NCBI RefSeq assembly: GCF_000686125.1
Contig: NZ_JMMA01000002.1
Location: 3,162,001-3,226,000, forward strand
Origin: Ruminococcus sp. NK3A76
Lineage (GTDB): Bacteria; Bacillota; Clostridia; Oscillospirales; Ruminococcaceae
Reading direction: 5' to 3'
Length of the DNA stretch: 64,000 nucleotides
Each line of letters starts with the position of its first letter. The stretch's first letter is position 1. The notes beneath the pieces were generated by a model that was not told the DNA's origin, searched no databases, and saw only the letters and a list, made by a program, of their open reading frames with translations. A program made the translations under genes and the position numbers. Below, in pieces: positions 29,169 through 38,526 of this stretch.

Positions 29169-29915
29169 ATGATCTATATCAAATCAAGCAAAGAGATCGA
29201 AAAGATGCGCCGTGCAGGACAGATCACGGCAGGCGCACTTATAGCAGCAGGTGAGGCTCTCAGACCGGGTATGACTACCCGTGAGCTTGACCATGTTGTG
29301 GAAAAATACATCACATCACACGGTGCTAAACCGGGGTTCAAGGGCTACGGCGGCTTTCCGGCTGCTGCCTGCATCTCGGTAAATGATGAAGTTATCCACG
29401 GGATACCGGGAAACAGGAGGATACTTGAGGGAGACATAGTTTCCGTTGATACAGGCGCCTACATAGACGGCTATCACGGCGACTCCTGCAAGACATTCGC
29501 CTGCGGAAAGATATCCGACGAGGCTCAGGCACTGCTCGATTCGACTGAGGAGAGCTTATACATGGCTATCGAAATGGTCAAGCCGGGCGTGAGGATAGGT
29601 GATATCGGCGCAGCTATACAGAAATACAACGAGGACAGGGGCTTCTCTGTAGTAAGAGAGTTTGTAGGCCACGGCCTCGGCAAGGGTCTTCACGAAGAGC
29701 CTGAGGTGCCGAACTTCGGCAAGGCAGGTCACGGTATAAGACTCAGAGCCGGTATGGTAATATGCATCGAGCCGATGATAAATATGGGTACGGCGGCAAT
29801 AAAGATAATGCCCGATCAGTGGACTGTCAAAACACAGGACGGCAAATGGTCGGCACACTTTGAGCACGCTGTTGCAGTAACTCAGGACGGTTGCGTTATA
29901 TTAAGCAAGCCGTGA
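29169..29915 (+). CDS. map: Methionine aminopeptidase, type I
   Basis: 248 residues. The metal ligands fall in SVDTGAYIDGYHGDSC, VGHGLGKGLHEEPEVPNF (with the catalytic histidine), CIEPMINMG and the C-terminal FEHAVAVT. It removes the initiator methionine from nascent chains. Its TGA stop overlaps the next ATG. Confidence 0.98.
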   Translation: MIYIKSSKEIEKMRRAGQITAGALIAAGEALRPGMTTRELDHVVEKYITSHGAKPGFKGYGGFPAAACISVNDEVIHGIPGNRRILEGDIVSVDTGAYIDGYHGDSCKTFACGKISDEAQALLDSTEESLYMAIEMVKPGVRIGDIGAAIQKYNEDRGFSVVREFVGHGLGKGLHEEPEVPNFGKAGHGIRLRAGMVICIEPMINMGTAAIKIMPDQWTVKTQDGKWSAHFEHAVAVTQDGCVILSKP

Positions 29916-30193
29916 TGAGCAGCATTACAGTTAGAGCCGGTGAGCTCGTAAGGTCACTTGCAGGCCGTGACAAAGGCAGATACTTCGTTGCTGTGTCTGT
30001 TCACGGCGGTCGGGTATATATAGCTGACGGAAGGAAGAGAAAGCTCTCCTCTCCCAAAGCTAAAAACCCGAAACACATTTCACCTGCGGGAAAGACCATT
30101 GATATGAGCGAGCTGAGTGATAAAAGTTTAAGAAGGCTTATCTCCGAGTTTAAGACCCAAAACGAGGAAGAGCCGGTAAACACCGTCCCTTAA
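29915..30193 (+). CDS. KOW-domain RNA-binding protein (YbzG/L14e-like)
   Basis: 92 residues from the ATG at 29915, which overlaps the map stop as TGATG; the frame extends upstream inside map but without a ribosome site. The N-terminal half, VRAGELVRSLAGRDKGRYFVAV ... VYIADGRKRKLSSPK, is a KOW motif resembling archaeal/eukaryotic L14e. The small protein encoded between map and infA in many Firmicutes (ybzG of Bacillus) is of this kind. It is presumed to bind RNA or ribosomes; role unproven. Confidence 0.85.
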   Translation: MSSITVRAGELVRSLAGRDKGRYFVAVSVHGGRVYIADGRKRKLSSPKAKNPKHISPAGKTIDMSELSDKSLRRLISEFKTQNEEEPVNTVP

Positions 30194-30229
30194 AGACGGG
30201 TGAGCATTTTAAGAAATGGAGAGCGTTTT

Positions 30230-30448
30230 ATGTCAAAAGAAGATGTAATCGAAGTTGAAGGTACGGTTCAGGAGGCACTGCCAAATGCCACCTTTAAGGT
30301 CGAGCTCGCAAACGGTCACATAATTCTTGCCCATGTATCGGGTAAGCTCAGAATGAACTATATTCGTATAGTGCCCGGTGATAAGGTTACGGTGGAAATG
30401 TCACCTTATGACCTTTCTAAGGGAAGGATCACATGGAGAGCCAAGTAA
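30230..30448 (+). CDS. infA: Translation initiation factor IF-1
   Basis: 72 residues, exact family length, from the ATG at 30230. [46 protein letters not shown] is a complete S1-like OB fold. It blocks the A site during initiation. Confidence 0.99.
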   Translation: MSKEDVIEVEGTVQEALPNATFKVELANGHIILAHVSGKLRMNYIRIVPGDKVTVEMSPYDLSKGRITWRAK

Positions 30449-30513
30449 GGCTACCCCAGACATAAGAGTAACGGAAAAAAAGATTTCCTGTAAGTTTTAA
30501 AGGAGGTATTTCG

Positions 30514-30627
30514 ATGAAAGTAAGACCTTCAGTTAAGCCGATCTGCGAAAAGTGCAAGGTTATCAAGAGAAAGGGCAAGATCATGGTCATCTGCCAGAAC
30601 CCCAAGCACAAGCAGCGTCAGGGCTAA
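30514..30627 (+). CDS. rpmJ: 50S ribosomal protein L36
   Basis: 37 residues, [20 protein letters not shown] then [17 protein letters not shown]: the zinc-binding CxxC...C...H form. AAAGGAGG lies 8 bases upstream. Too short for most automatic cut-offs but unmistakable. Confidence 0.98.
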   Translation: MKVRPSVKPICEKCKVIKRKGKIMVICQNPKHKQRQG

Positions 30628-30656
30628 CAAACCAAAAATGGAGGTGCAAACTTAAT

Positions 30657-31025
30657 ATGGCACGTATTGCTGGTATAGACCTGCCTAAGGATAAGAGAAT
30701 AGAGATCGCTCTTACTTATGTTTACGGTATAGGTCGTAATATTGCAAAGGATATTCTTGCAAACACGGGTGTTGACCCGGATATAAGAGTTAAGGATCTT
30801 TCCGATGAGGATACAGACAAGATCCGTGAGTATATCGACAAGAACGTAATCGTTGAGGGTGACCTCAGAAGAAACGTAGCTCTTAACATCAAGAGACTTG
30901 TCGAGATAGGCTGCTACAGAGGCGTTCGTCACCGCAAGGGTCTGCCTGTAAGAGGTCAGAGAACTAAGACAAACGCAAGAACTCGCAAGGGTCCTGTAAA
31001 GACTATCGCTAATAAGAAGAAGTAA
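30657..31025 (+). CDS. rpsM: 30S ribosomal protein S13
   Basis: 122 residues from the ATG at 30657 (TGGAGGT upstream): [27 protein letters not shown], and the C-terminal [23 protein letters not shown] tail that contacts P-site tRNA. An in-frame ATG inside rpmJ is rejected. Confidence 0.99.
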   Translation: MARIAGIDLPKDKRIEIALTYVYGIGRNIAKDILANTGVDPDIRVKDLSDEDTDKIREYIDKNVIVEGDLRRNVALNIKRLVEIGCYRGVRHRKGLPVRGQRTKTNARTRKGPVKTIANKKK

Positions 31026-31040
31026 GGAGGGTGTGAACAA

Positions 31041-31436
31041 ATGGCTCAGCAGAAGAAAACAACAGTTCGTCGTCGTCGTGAGAGAAAGAACATTGAACAG
31101 GGACAGGTTCATATCCAGTCTACTTTCAATAACACTATCGTAACTATCACAGATATGCAGGGCAATGCTATATCATGGGCATCTGCAGGCGGTCTCGGCT
31201 TCAGAGGCTCCAAGAAGAGCACTCCCTTCGCTGCTCAGACAGCAGCAGAGACAGCTGCAAGAGCTGCTAAGGAGCACGGCCTTAAGATAGTTGAGGTATA
31301 CGTTAAGGGCCCGGGCGCTGGCAGAGAGGCTGCTATCAGAGCACTCCAGAGTGAGGAGCTCGAGGTAAGAATGATCAAGGATGTAACTCCTATTCCTCAC
31401 AACGGCTGCCGTCCGCCTAAGAGAAGACGTGTATAA
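31041..31436 (+). CDS. rpsK: 30S ribosomal protein S11
   Basis: 131 residues: [46 protein letters not shown] and [29 protein letters not shown]. It shapes the platform where the Shine-Dalgarno helix lies. Confidence 0.99.
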   Translation: MAQQKKTTVRRRRERKNIEQGQVHIQSTFNNTIVTITDMQGNAISWASAGGLGFRGSKKSTPFAAQTAAETAARAAKEHGLKIVEVYVKGPGAGREAAIRALQSEELEVRMIKDVTPIPHNGCRPPKRRRV

Positions 31437-31447
31437 TTTTAAGACAA

Positions 31448-31501
31448 TTTGAGTTACAAGTTTACTCAAAGTCGGGTAAAGCATTCGGCTTAAGACCCGA
31501 T
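31448..31501 (+). promoter_or_regulatory. Paired hairpins just before rpsD, candidate S4 operator
   Basis: TTTGAGT (31448-31454) with ACTCAAA (31464-31470), then GTCGGGT (31471-31477) with ACCCGAT (31495-31501). They abut with no gap, 12 bases before the rpsD ribosome site. S4 controls its own synthesis in other bacteria, so a translational operator is plausible. Confidence 0.45.
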
Positions 31502-31528
31502 ACGACATCAAAAACGGAGGTTATTAAA

Positions 31529-32128
31529 ATGGCTGTAAACAGAGAACCTATTTTAAAGAGATGCAGATATTTAGGCATCAGCCCTATGGTTATGGGCGTT
31601 GCTAAGGAAGCAACATTCCGTAACCCCGACGCTAACAAGAGGAAGAAGGTTTCCGAGTACGGCGTTCAGCTTAAGGAAAAGCAGAAGCTCAAGTTCATCT
31701 ACGGTATGCTCGAGAAGCAGTTCAGACACTACTTCGAGCTCGCTGAGAAGATGGAGGGTCAGGCCGGTGAAAACCTTATCACACTTCTTGAGTCAAGACT
31801 TGACAACGTAGTATTCAGAATGGGCCTTGCTTCTACAAGAAGAGAGAGCCGTCAGCTCGTTTCCCACGGTCACTTCGATGTGAACGGCAGAAGAGTTGAT
31901 ATCCCTTCTTACAGAGTTAAGCCGGGCGATGTAATCACTCTCAGAGAGAACTCCAAGAAGAGCGAGAAGTTCAAGCAGGTAATCGAACTCACAAACGGCA
32001 GGCTTGTTCCTACATGGATCGATATGAATAAGGAAGAGTCAACAGGTAAGATCACTCGTCTCCCCGTTAAGGCTGACCTTGACTACGAGATCGAAGAGCA
32101 CCTTATCGTCGAGCTCTACTCCAAATAA
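31529..32128 (+). CDS. rpsD: 30S ribosomal protein S4
   Basis: 199 residues. LKRCRYLGISPMVMG start, an S4 domain RLDNVVFRMGLASTRRESRQLVSHGHFDVNGRRVDIPSYRVKPGD, and the WIDMNKEESTGKITRLP end. The zinc-binding cysteines of one S4 type are absent. It initiates 30S assembly and lies inside the alpha operon, as usual in clostridia. A CGGGC/GCCCG hairpin follows the stop. Confidence 0.99.
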   Translation: MAVNREPILKRCRYLGISPMVMGVAKEATFRNPDANKRKKVSEYGVQLKEKQKLKFIYGMLEKQFRHYFELAEKMEGQAGENLITLLESRLDNVVFRMGLASTRRESRQLVSHGHFDVNGRRVDIPSYRVKPGDVITLRENSKKSEKFKQVIELTNGRLVPTWIDMNKEESTGKITRLPVKADLDYEIEEHLIVELYSK

Positions 32129-32211
32129 TAGGTTCCGGGCTTTTGCCCGCCTATTACATGGATCCGTTATACGTTTACAATATTCGAGTTTTGAAAACAG
32201 GAGGGTTTTAA

Positions 32212-33168
32212 ATGCTTGAAAAAATAGAAAAGCCTGAAATAGAAACAGCCGAACTCAAAAGCAACGGAACGTACGGAAAATTCGTTCTCGAGCCGCTTGA
32301 GAGAGGCTATGGTATCACCCTCGGTAACAGCCTGAGGCGTGTACTGCTCTCCTCATTGCCGGGTGTAGCCGTTACAAGCGTAAAAATAGACGGCGTACAT
32401 CACGAATTATCAACGATCCCCGGAGTTAAGGAAGACGTAACTGAGATAATCCTTAACCTTAAGGGACTTACAGCAAAGCTCTACGGCGAAGGCCCTAAGA
32501 CAGTCTATATCGAGGCTGAGGGCGAGTGCGAGGTGACTGCCGGCGATATCAAGACCGATTCTGAGGTCGATATCCTTGTGCCTGATATGCACATCGCTAC
32601 TCTCGGTGCAGGCGCTAAGCTCTACATGGAGATCGTTATAGACAGAGGCAGAGGCTATGTTTCTGCCGAAAAGAACAAGCAGCTTACACCTAACGCTCCT
32701 ATCGGCGTTATAGCAGTTGACAGTATTTACACACCGGTGCTTAAGGTAAACTATACGGTGGATAATACCCGTGTAGGCCAGATCACCGATTTCGATAAGC
32801 TCACCCTTGAGGTTTGGACAGACGGAACTATTTCCGCCAAGGAAGCTGTATCAATGGCAGCCAAGCTACTCAACGAGCATCTGAATCTCTTCGTAGACCT
32901 CTCTGAGGAAACTACTGTAGTGGAGATCATGGCTGAAAAGGACGATAAGGGCAAGGAAAAGATCCTTGAGATGACCATTGAGGAGCTTGACTTATCTGTA
33001 CGTTCCTTCAACTGTCTGAAGCGTGCAGGTATAAACACTGTCAATGACCTGATAGAGAAGTCTGAGGAAGAAATGATGAAGGTCAGAAACCTTGGTAAGA
33101 AATCATTTGATGAGGTCAAGGAGAAGCTCCATTCTCTCGGCTACGACCTCAGTTCCGAAGAAGAATAA
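32212..33168 (+). CDS. rpoA: RNA polymerase subunit alpha
   Basis: 318 residues. The N-terminal domain (1-230) has [28 protein letters not shown]; an acidic linker leads to the C-terminal domain (about 245-318) with [48 protein letters not shown], the UP-element and activator contact surface. AGGAGGG ribosome site. Confidence 0.99.
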   Translation: MLEKIEKPEIETAELKSNGTYGKFVLEPLERGYGITLGNSLRRVLLSSLPGVAVTSVKIDGVHHELSTIPGVKEDVTEIILNLKGLTAKLYGEGPKTVYIEAEGECEVTAGDIKTDSEVDILVPDMHIATLGAGAKLYMEIVIDRGRGYVSAEKNKQLTPNAPIGVIAVDSIYTPVLKVNYTVDNTRVGQITDFDKLTLEVWTDGTISAKEAVSMAAKLLNEHLNLFVDLSEETTVVEIMAEKDDKGKEKILEMTIEELDLSVRSFNCLKRAGINTVNDLIEKSEEEMMKVRNLGKKSFDEVKEKLHSLGYDLSSEEE

Positions 33169-33200
33169 CGTAAGACTATAAATTAAGGAGTTGAACATCT

Positions 33201-33542
33201 ATGCCAGGAAAGAGAAAGCTCGGAAGGCCTACCGACTCGAGAAAAGCAATGCTCAGAGCTATGGTAACATACCTTCTTGAGAACGGTAAGATCGAAACAA
33301 CTGTAACAAGAGCTAAGGAAGTTTCCGCTATGACTGAGAAAATGATCACTCTCGGCAAGACAGGAGACCTTCATTCCAAGAGACAGGCACTCGCTTATGT
33401 AACTAAGGAGTCTGTTGTTAAGAAGCTTTTTGACGAGATCGCTCCCTCTTACGAGGGCAGACAGGGTGGTTACACAAAGATCGTTAAGATCGGCCCCCGT
33501 CGTGGCGATGCAGCTGAGATGGCTATAATCTCACTCGTTTGA
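33201..33542 (+). CDS. rplQ: 50S ribosomal protein L17
   Basis: 113 residues: [37 protein letters not shown], then [25 protein letters not shown]. Last gene of the operon, followed by a terminator. Confidence 0.99.
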   Translation: MPGKRKLGRPTDSRKAMLRAMVTYLLENGKIETTVTRAKEVSAMTEKMITLGKTGDLHSKRQALAYVTKESVVKKLFDEIAPSYEGRQGGYTKIVKIGPRRGDAAEMAIISLV

Positions 33543-33568
33543 TTACAGATCGACACATAATAAAAATG

Positions 33569-33597
33569 CCGCTTCCCCTATCGGGAGGCGGTTTTTT
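33569..33597 (+). terminator. Terminator of the ribosomal-protein operon
   Basis: CCGCTTCCC / GGGAGGCGG (one wobble), CTATC loop, six T. Confidence 0.93.
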
Positions 33598-33621
33598 ATA
33601 TATGAAAACGCTTTGATCGGT

Positions 33622-33799
33622 TAAGGCAACACCGCACAAAGACCGCCTGACGGCTTTGTACGCATCTTACTTGCATCTTTTCCGTCATATCACCCAAATC
33701 CACCTTGAAATACGGTAGTATTCCTGCGGCGGATATGGGTGATCTGACTAAAAATCTGACTGCGTAATCTGCGCACAATCTTCGTGCGGTATTGCCTTA
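33622..33799 (+). repeat. Family C element, full length (C3), MITE-like
   Basis: 178 bp, the same length as the copy at 16496, with terminal repeats TAAGGCAACACCGCAC / GTGCGGTATTGCCTTA (one mismatch). The central stem here is ATCACCCA / TGGGTGAT where the other copy has CACA / TGTG, so the pairing is conserved while the bases changed. It lies alone in the 395-bp gap after rplQ. Confidence 0.9.
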
Positions 33800-33869
33800 A
33801 TATTTTTATATTTTCCGGGGTCTTGCTTTTGTATAATGATAAAATTATATCAATTGTGTTAATTACCTA

Positions 33870-33898
33870 TTGCATTTGAGAGAATAATATGGTATAAT
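33870..33898 (+). promoter_or_regulatory. SigA promoter of the diguanylate cyclase gene
   Basis: TTGCAT (33870-33875), 17 bases, TATAAT (33893-33898); ATG 40 bases downstream with GAGGTG. Confidence 0.8.
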
Positions 33899-33937
33899 AC
33901 TTATAACTATACTGAGGTTGAAACGAGGTGAAAATAT

Positions 33938-35815
33938 ATGCTTTTCGGACACAAAATAATAGCCTTATGTACATCTCGTGTTTACGATGCAGGGCAGCAC
34001 AGGTTTATAAGAGTTCTCAATGATGAGCTTACAAGGCAGGGCTACAGGCTGTTTATTTATACCCTCAACACCGACCTCTACTGGAGCGAGGAGACAAGGA
34101 TTGCTGAAAAGTGTGTATTTGAGCTGATACCATATGACAAGATAGACGGCGTCATTTTAATGGACGAGAAGATAAAGAGCGTCACGATAGCTGAAAGCAT
34201 CGTCAAGGGCGCTCTCAACGCAGGCGTGCCTGTGATATCCGTTGACGGCGAGCATGAGGGAGCGCTGACTGTAAAGTTTGACTACGAAAAGGGCTTTGAG
34301 CAGATAGTGCGCCATGTTATCGAGCACCACAAGGTAAGGCGGCCGCATTTCGTTGCAGGCATAAAGGGCAACCCCTTCTCTGACAGCAGGATAGCAGTAT
34401 TCAAGAAAGTGCTTGCTGAGAACAACATAGAGTATGATGACTCGATGCTAAGCTACGGCGAGTTCTGGGCCAAGCCTGCCCGTGAGGCTGCCGAGGCGCT
34501 CTGCCAGCGTGACGAGCTGCCTGAGGCTGTGCTTGCTGCAAATGATGTAATGGCTATAAACATAAACGACGTATTCCTAAAGCACGGCATAAAGGTGCCC
34601 GAGCAGGTGATAATCACCGGATTTGACGGTATTGACGAAGCGCAGTACAACGTGCCCAAGCTCTCTACCGTGAGCACTGACTGGTCGGTGCTGGCTGTTG
34701 AGATAAGCAAGGCCGTGTTCGAATACTTCGGCAAGAAAAAGACAGAGGGCTGCATCGCTGTGATGCCGCTGCTGACACCCAACGAATCCTGCGGGTGCGA
34801 GAGCTATTACGGGTCGATAGACACATATCTGAGCAAGCTGAACGACAGCTTCTACCGCTATCAGGACGACATAAGAAACCTTTACGACATAAGCGTAGAG
34901 ATGCAGATGAGCACAACGCCCGAGCAGGCAATAAAGTATATGTACGACGGGCTGCTGCACGATATGTGCGTAGTGGTGAAAAAGGAGATATTTGAAAGAG
35001 AGCACAACTTCATTCTTGAAGACATACCGGCTATGGGGAATGCGCTCGTATACGACTCCTACCATGCATACTCGCCGATAAGGGATTTTGATGATAATGA
35101 TATCGTACCTGACCTTGAAAGCAAGATAGAGGATAAGCACCCGCTGATTTTCAATGCGCTTGACTACATGGGCAGGAACTTAGGCTTTATCTGCTACAGC
35201 TTCAAGAGCTACGACATCACCGACTACACGAAGACGGCTGAGATAAACAACACCGTGAGCATGGGCTTCGGCGGCTACATCAATATGCAGTATCAGCTAT
35301 ACCTTGCCGAGACTGTTGAGAAAATGTACAAAAACGACAAGCTGACGGGGCTTTACACAAGAACGGGGTATGAGAAATACTTCGCAAAGCTGGTGGCGGC
35401 CAATGTTAACAAGGACACTGAGCTGACTGTAATAATGTCAGACCTCAACAACTTAAAGCAGATAAACGACACCTTCGGCCACACGGCAGGTGACATTGCC
35501 ATATCGGCTGTGGCGGAGGCGCTTAAGAAGACCACCCCTGAGGGAACGGTATGCGTGCGCTACGGCGGCGACGAGATGGTGGCGCTTATAGCAGGAGATG
35601 CAGATGTTGACAAGATAATCGCCGACATAGACAAATTCCTGACCGAATACAACAGAAGCTCGGGGCTGATATTCAACATATCGACAAGCTGCGGCGCTTA
35701 CACCGACAAGCTGACGGCGAATTTTGACCTGCAATACGCCCTAAGTCAGGCAGACAGGCGAATGTACGAGGCCAAGAAGCTCAAAAAGAGCATGGCTGAC
35801 AACAACAGGATATAA
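33938..35815 (+). CDS. Soluble sugar-binding-domain diguanylate cyclase
   Basis: 625 residues, no signal peptide or membrane helix, so cytoplasmic. Residues about 5-275 resemble the LacI/GalR sugar-binding domain (KIIALCTSRVYDAGQHRFIRVLNDEL, AVLAANDVMAININDVFLKHG, IITGFDGIDEAQYN) but without the DNA-binding helix-turn-helix. A linker of about 180 residues follows. The GGDEF domain (about 465-620) has DKLTGLYTRTGYEKYF and GGDEM at 543-547: the catalytic Gly-Gly-Asp-Glu is kept, the last residue is Met. No RxxD inhibitory site is visible upstream. It probably makes c-di-GMP in response to an intracellular sugar or related ligand; both ligand and activity are inference. Single-gene unit with convergent recQ behind it. 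Confidence 0.85.
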   Translation: MLFGHKIIALCTSRVYDAGQHRFIRVLNDELTRQGYRLFIYTLNTDLYWSEETRIAEKCVFELIPYDKIDGVILMDEKIKSVTIAESIVKGALNAGVPVISVDGEHEGALTVKFDYEKGFEQIVRHVIEHHKVRRPHFVAGIKGNPFSDSRIAVFKKVLAENNIEYDDSMLSYGEFWAKPAREAAEALCQRDELPEAVLAANDVMAININDVFLKHGIKVPEQVIITGFDGIDEAQYNVPKLSTVSTDWSVLAVEISKAVFEYFGKKKTEGCIAVMPLLTPNESCGCESYYGSIDTYLSKLNDSFYRYQDDIRNLYDISVEMQMSTTPEQAIKYMYDGLLHDMCVVVKKEIFEREHNFILEDIPAMGNALVYDSYHAYSPIRDFDDNDIVPDLESKIEDKHPLIFNALDYMGRNLGFICYSFKSYDITDYTKTAEINNTVSMGFGGYINMQYQLYLAETVEKMYKNDKLTGLYTRTGYEKYFAKLVAANVNKDTELTVIMSDLNNLKQINDTFGHTAGDIAISAVAEALKKTTPEGTVCVRYGGDEMVALIAGDADVDKIIADIDKFLTEYNRSSGLIFNISTSCGAYTDKLTANFDLQYALSQADRRMYEAKKLKKSMADNNRI

Positions 35816-35820
35816 AAGCA

Positions 35821-35850
35821 AAGGCTGCAAGGATTACTCCTTGCAGCCTT
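35821..35850. terminator. Bidirectional terminator between the cyclase gene and recQ
   Basis: Perfect 12-bp stem AAGGCTGCAAGG / CCTTGCAGCCTT with ATTACT loop, between two convergent stop codons. Confidence 0.85.
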
Positions 35851-35852
35851 GA

Positions 35853-37724
35853 TTATTTTACTGTTTGCTGCCGCTTTTGTTCGTCAAGGAAGCGGCATAT
35901 CTCGGCGGTGAAGTCTTTAGCATACTTGCGGCACTTGGCCTCGCCGACGCCTGATATGTACATAAACTCCTCCTCGGTCCTGGGGAGCTTTTCGCACATA
36001 TCCCGGAGTGATGAGTCGTTGAAGATAATATAGGCAGGCAGCTTTTCTTCCTGCGCCTTGCGGTTGCGAAGGCTCCTGAGTCGCCAGAAAAGCTCAGGGC
36101 GTGTTGTGCTGCGCTCGATGTTCCTGCCGGCCTTTGAGGTCCCTAACGCCTTGACGGGCGTTTTCTTAGGCACCTTCATCTTAACAGGCTTGCGCTCGAT
36201 AAGCACTGCCCTTGCCCGTGAGGTGAGCTCATAAGAGCCGTAGGCGTTTTTGGCAAGGCACCCTTCTGTCTCCAAAAACCTGATTATGCGCTTGATGCTT
36301 ACAAGCGTGCTGTCGGGCATGATGCCGAAGGTCGAGAGAGTTTCGAGCGAGAAGCCTGTCACCTTGGCCGTAGAGCGGCCTTTGAGTATATCGGCGATAA
36401 CTGCCTCGCCGAAGGACAGCTTTCGTTGTGCGAGCCTGTAGACGCACGAGAGCACCTTCTGCGACTCGATAGTGATATCCATATCCTCAAACTCGCCGTC
36501 GCAGTTGGAGCAGCCGCCCTTATTGCTGCAGGTGCATCTGTCGGGAGCCTTCTCGCCGAAATAGCGCAGGATATACCCACGCAGGCAGTCGGTGGTCTGG
36601 CAGTAGCGCTGCATCTTATCAAGTCTGGCGAGCTGGCCTTTCTTTACTATGGCGAGAGTTTGCTCATCAAGGCCGTTATCGCCGCTGTCGTGCTCTATCA
36701 TATAGCGGCAGGTCCTGACATCACGCTGGCTGAAAAGCAGTATACACTCACCAAACGAGCCGTCTCTGCCGCAGCGGCCGGCCTCCTGATAATAGCTCTC
36801 GATATCGAGCGGCATATTGAAGTGTATGACAAAGGAGACATTTGATTTATCTATACCCATACCGAATGCATTGGTGGCGACCATGATACGCTTTCTGTCG
36901 TAGAGGAAGTCGTCCTGGTTGCGGTGCTTTTCAACGTCGTCAAGGCCTGCGTGGTAGCGTGTGACGCTGTAGCCGTCGTGAGACAGCCGCTCGCAGAGCT
37001 CCTCGACGTTTTTGCGTGAGGTGGCGTAGATTATGCCGCTTTTGTCAGTATTGCGTTCGAGGATGCCGCAGAGCCTTTCGTACTTGTCAGGCGGGCTCTC
37101 GACTCCGAAGTAGAGGTTCTGTCTGTCAAAGCTCGTGACGACCTGTTCGGGGGAGTTAAGGCGGAGCATCGAGATTATGTCTTCCTTGACCCTTTGAGTG
37201 GCTGTGGCTGTGAAAGCCGAGACTATCGGGCGGCGTCTGAGCCTTGATATAAATTCCGGTATACGCAGATATGACGGCCTGAAATCCTGCCCCCACTGGG
37301 ATACGCAGTGAGCCTCATCGACCGTCACCATAGCTATATCGGCATTCTCTGCAAAGGAAAGGAAGGACGGTGTTAGCAGTCTTTCAGGGGCGCAGTAGAT
37401 AAGCGAGAAAGCCCCCTGTGATGCAAGCGTCAGCGCACGGCCATACTGCTCGGCAGAGAGCGAGCTGTTAAGGTATGCCGCACGCACGCCGCAGCCTATA
37501 AGGGCGTTGACCTGATCCTTCATGAGCGATATGAGCGGAGAGACAACGATAGTTATCCCCCGCATGAGCAGCGCCGGCACCTGATAGCAGATGCTCTTGC
37601 CGGCACCTGTAGGCATGATGCCGAGTGCATCGTGGCCGCTTAGTATCGCATCTACGAGCACCTCCTGCCCCTCACGGAAGCTGTCGTGCCCGAAGTACCC
37701 TTTGAGTACCGAGTGTTTATCCAT
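35853..37724 (-). CDS. recQ: ATP-dependent DNA helicase RecQ
   Basis: 623 residues. Helicase motifs: GIMPTGAGKSICYQVPAL (I), TVDEAHCVSQWGQDFRPSY (II, with the aromatic loop), SAFTATAT (III) and GRCGRDG (VI). The RecQ-C-terminal zinc part has CRYMIEHD ... CLRGYILRYFG ... CTCSNKGGCSNCDG. A C-terminal HRDC domain (about 530-605) ends the protein. It unwinds 3'-tailed DNA in recombination repair. It is the last gene of a six-gene minus-strand run, 13 bp after radC. Confidence 0.97.
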   Translation of the reverse strand: MDKHSVLKGYFGHDSFREGQEVLVDAILSGHDALGIMPTGAGKSICYQVPALLMRGITIVVSPLISLMKDQVNALIGCGVRAAYLNSSLSAEQYGRALTLASQGAFSLIYCAPERLLTPSFLSFAENADIAMVTVDEAHCVSQWGQDFRPSYLRIPEFISRLRRRPIVSAFTATATQRVKEDIISMLRLNSPEQVVTSFDRQNLYFGVESPPDKYERLCGILERNTDKSGIIYATSRKNVEELCERLSHDGYSVTRYHAGLDDVEKHRNQDDFLYDRKRIMVATNAFGMGIDKSNVSFVIHFNMPLDIESYYQEAGRCGRDGSFGECILLFSQRDVRTCRYMIEHDSGDNGLDEQTLAIVKKGQLARLDKMQRYCQTTDCLRGYILRYFGEKAPDRCTCSNKGGCSNCDGEFEDMDITIESQKVLSCVYRLAQRKLSFGEAVIADILKGRSTAKVTGFSLETLSTFGIMPDSTLVSIKRIIRFLETEGCLAKNAYGSYELTSRARAVLIERKPVKMKVPKKTPVKALGTSKAGRNIERSTTRPELFWRLRSLRNRKAQEEKLPAYIIFNDSSLRDMCEKLPRTEEEFMYISGVGEAKCRKYAKDFTAEICRFLDEQKRQQTVK

Positions 37725-37737
37725 TTACTGTTTCACC

Positions 37738-38526
37738 TTACAGATCAAGCATTCCGAGCTTTCGCATAGACGAGAGCTCGTTTTCATAGACGACGAAATG
37801 GTCTATGAGCACAACACCTATCGGGTCCAACATCTGCCGAAAGCGTCTTGTGATGACGATGTCGTTATCAGACGGGGCAGACGAGCCCTTTGAATGGCTG
37901 TGTGCTATTATAATATTCTTTGCAGAGGAGTTTGATATGATATTCATAGTCTTTTTGAACTGGAAGACCGAGCTGTTTTCAAGGCCACGGCCTATCTCCT
38001 GCGGAGCGCCGACCTTGCCGTTGTCATCGACTAAAAACAGCTTTGCACACTCAGACGATTCGCCGGAGAACTGATATATCATATAGTCATAGAGCGACTC
38101 TGCATTTGAAACGCTCAGGCTGCGCTGCATCTCAAGGTTATACTTGGCGCACAGGCGCATGAGGACTTTGAGATATATAGCGCTCTGCTCGCCGAGGCCT
38201 GTTACGGCGCAAAGCTCTGCGTAGGGTGCATTGAGCACCTGTGCAAAGCCGCCGAAGGTACGCAGCAGCTTATGCGAGAGCTCGTTTACATCGACTCTCG
38301 GCACGCTGTAAAAGAGCAGAAGCTCGATTATCTCGTGGTCGGAGAGCCCCTGAAAGCTCATATTATCTGCAAACTTCCGGCGAAGGCGCTCTCTGTGCCC
38401 CTCGTGGACAGGAGAGGAAGGCTTGCTTGTCTCTCCTGATGAAGACACGCCGCTCAGGTCATCAAGCAGCTCATCGAGCACGTTGCCCGAATAGGAGAAA
38501 TCCTCCTCCTGGTTCTTTTTACTCAT
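37738..38526 (-). CDS. radC: RadC-family JAMM/MPN protein
   Basis: 262 residues. An N-terminal acidic segment, a helix-hairpin-helix part (GLSDHEIIELLLFYSVPR, VTGLGEQSAIYLK), then the JAMM domain with HSHSKGSSAPSDND, the His-x-His-x10-Asp zinc motif. The family was named for a DNA-repair phenotype later reassigned; its biochemical role remains unclear. Its start overlaps the end of the GH5 gene by 8 bases, so translation is probably coupled to a cellulase, an odd pairing. Confidence 0.9.
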   Translation of the reverse strand: MSKKNQEEDFSYSGNVLDELLDDLSGVSSSGETSKPSSPVHEGHRERLRRKFADNMSFQGLSDHEIIELLLFYSVPRVDVNELSHKLLRTFGGFAQVLNAPYAELCAVTGLGEQSAIYLKVLMRLCAKYNLEMQRSLSVSNAESLYDYMIYQFSGESSECAKLFLVDDNGKVGAPQEIGRGLENSSVFQFKKTMNIISNSSAKNIIIAHSHSKGSSAPSDNDIVITRRFRQMLDPIGVVLIDHFVVYENELSSMRKLGMLDL

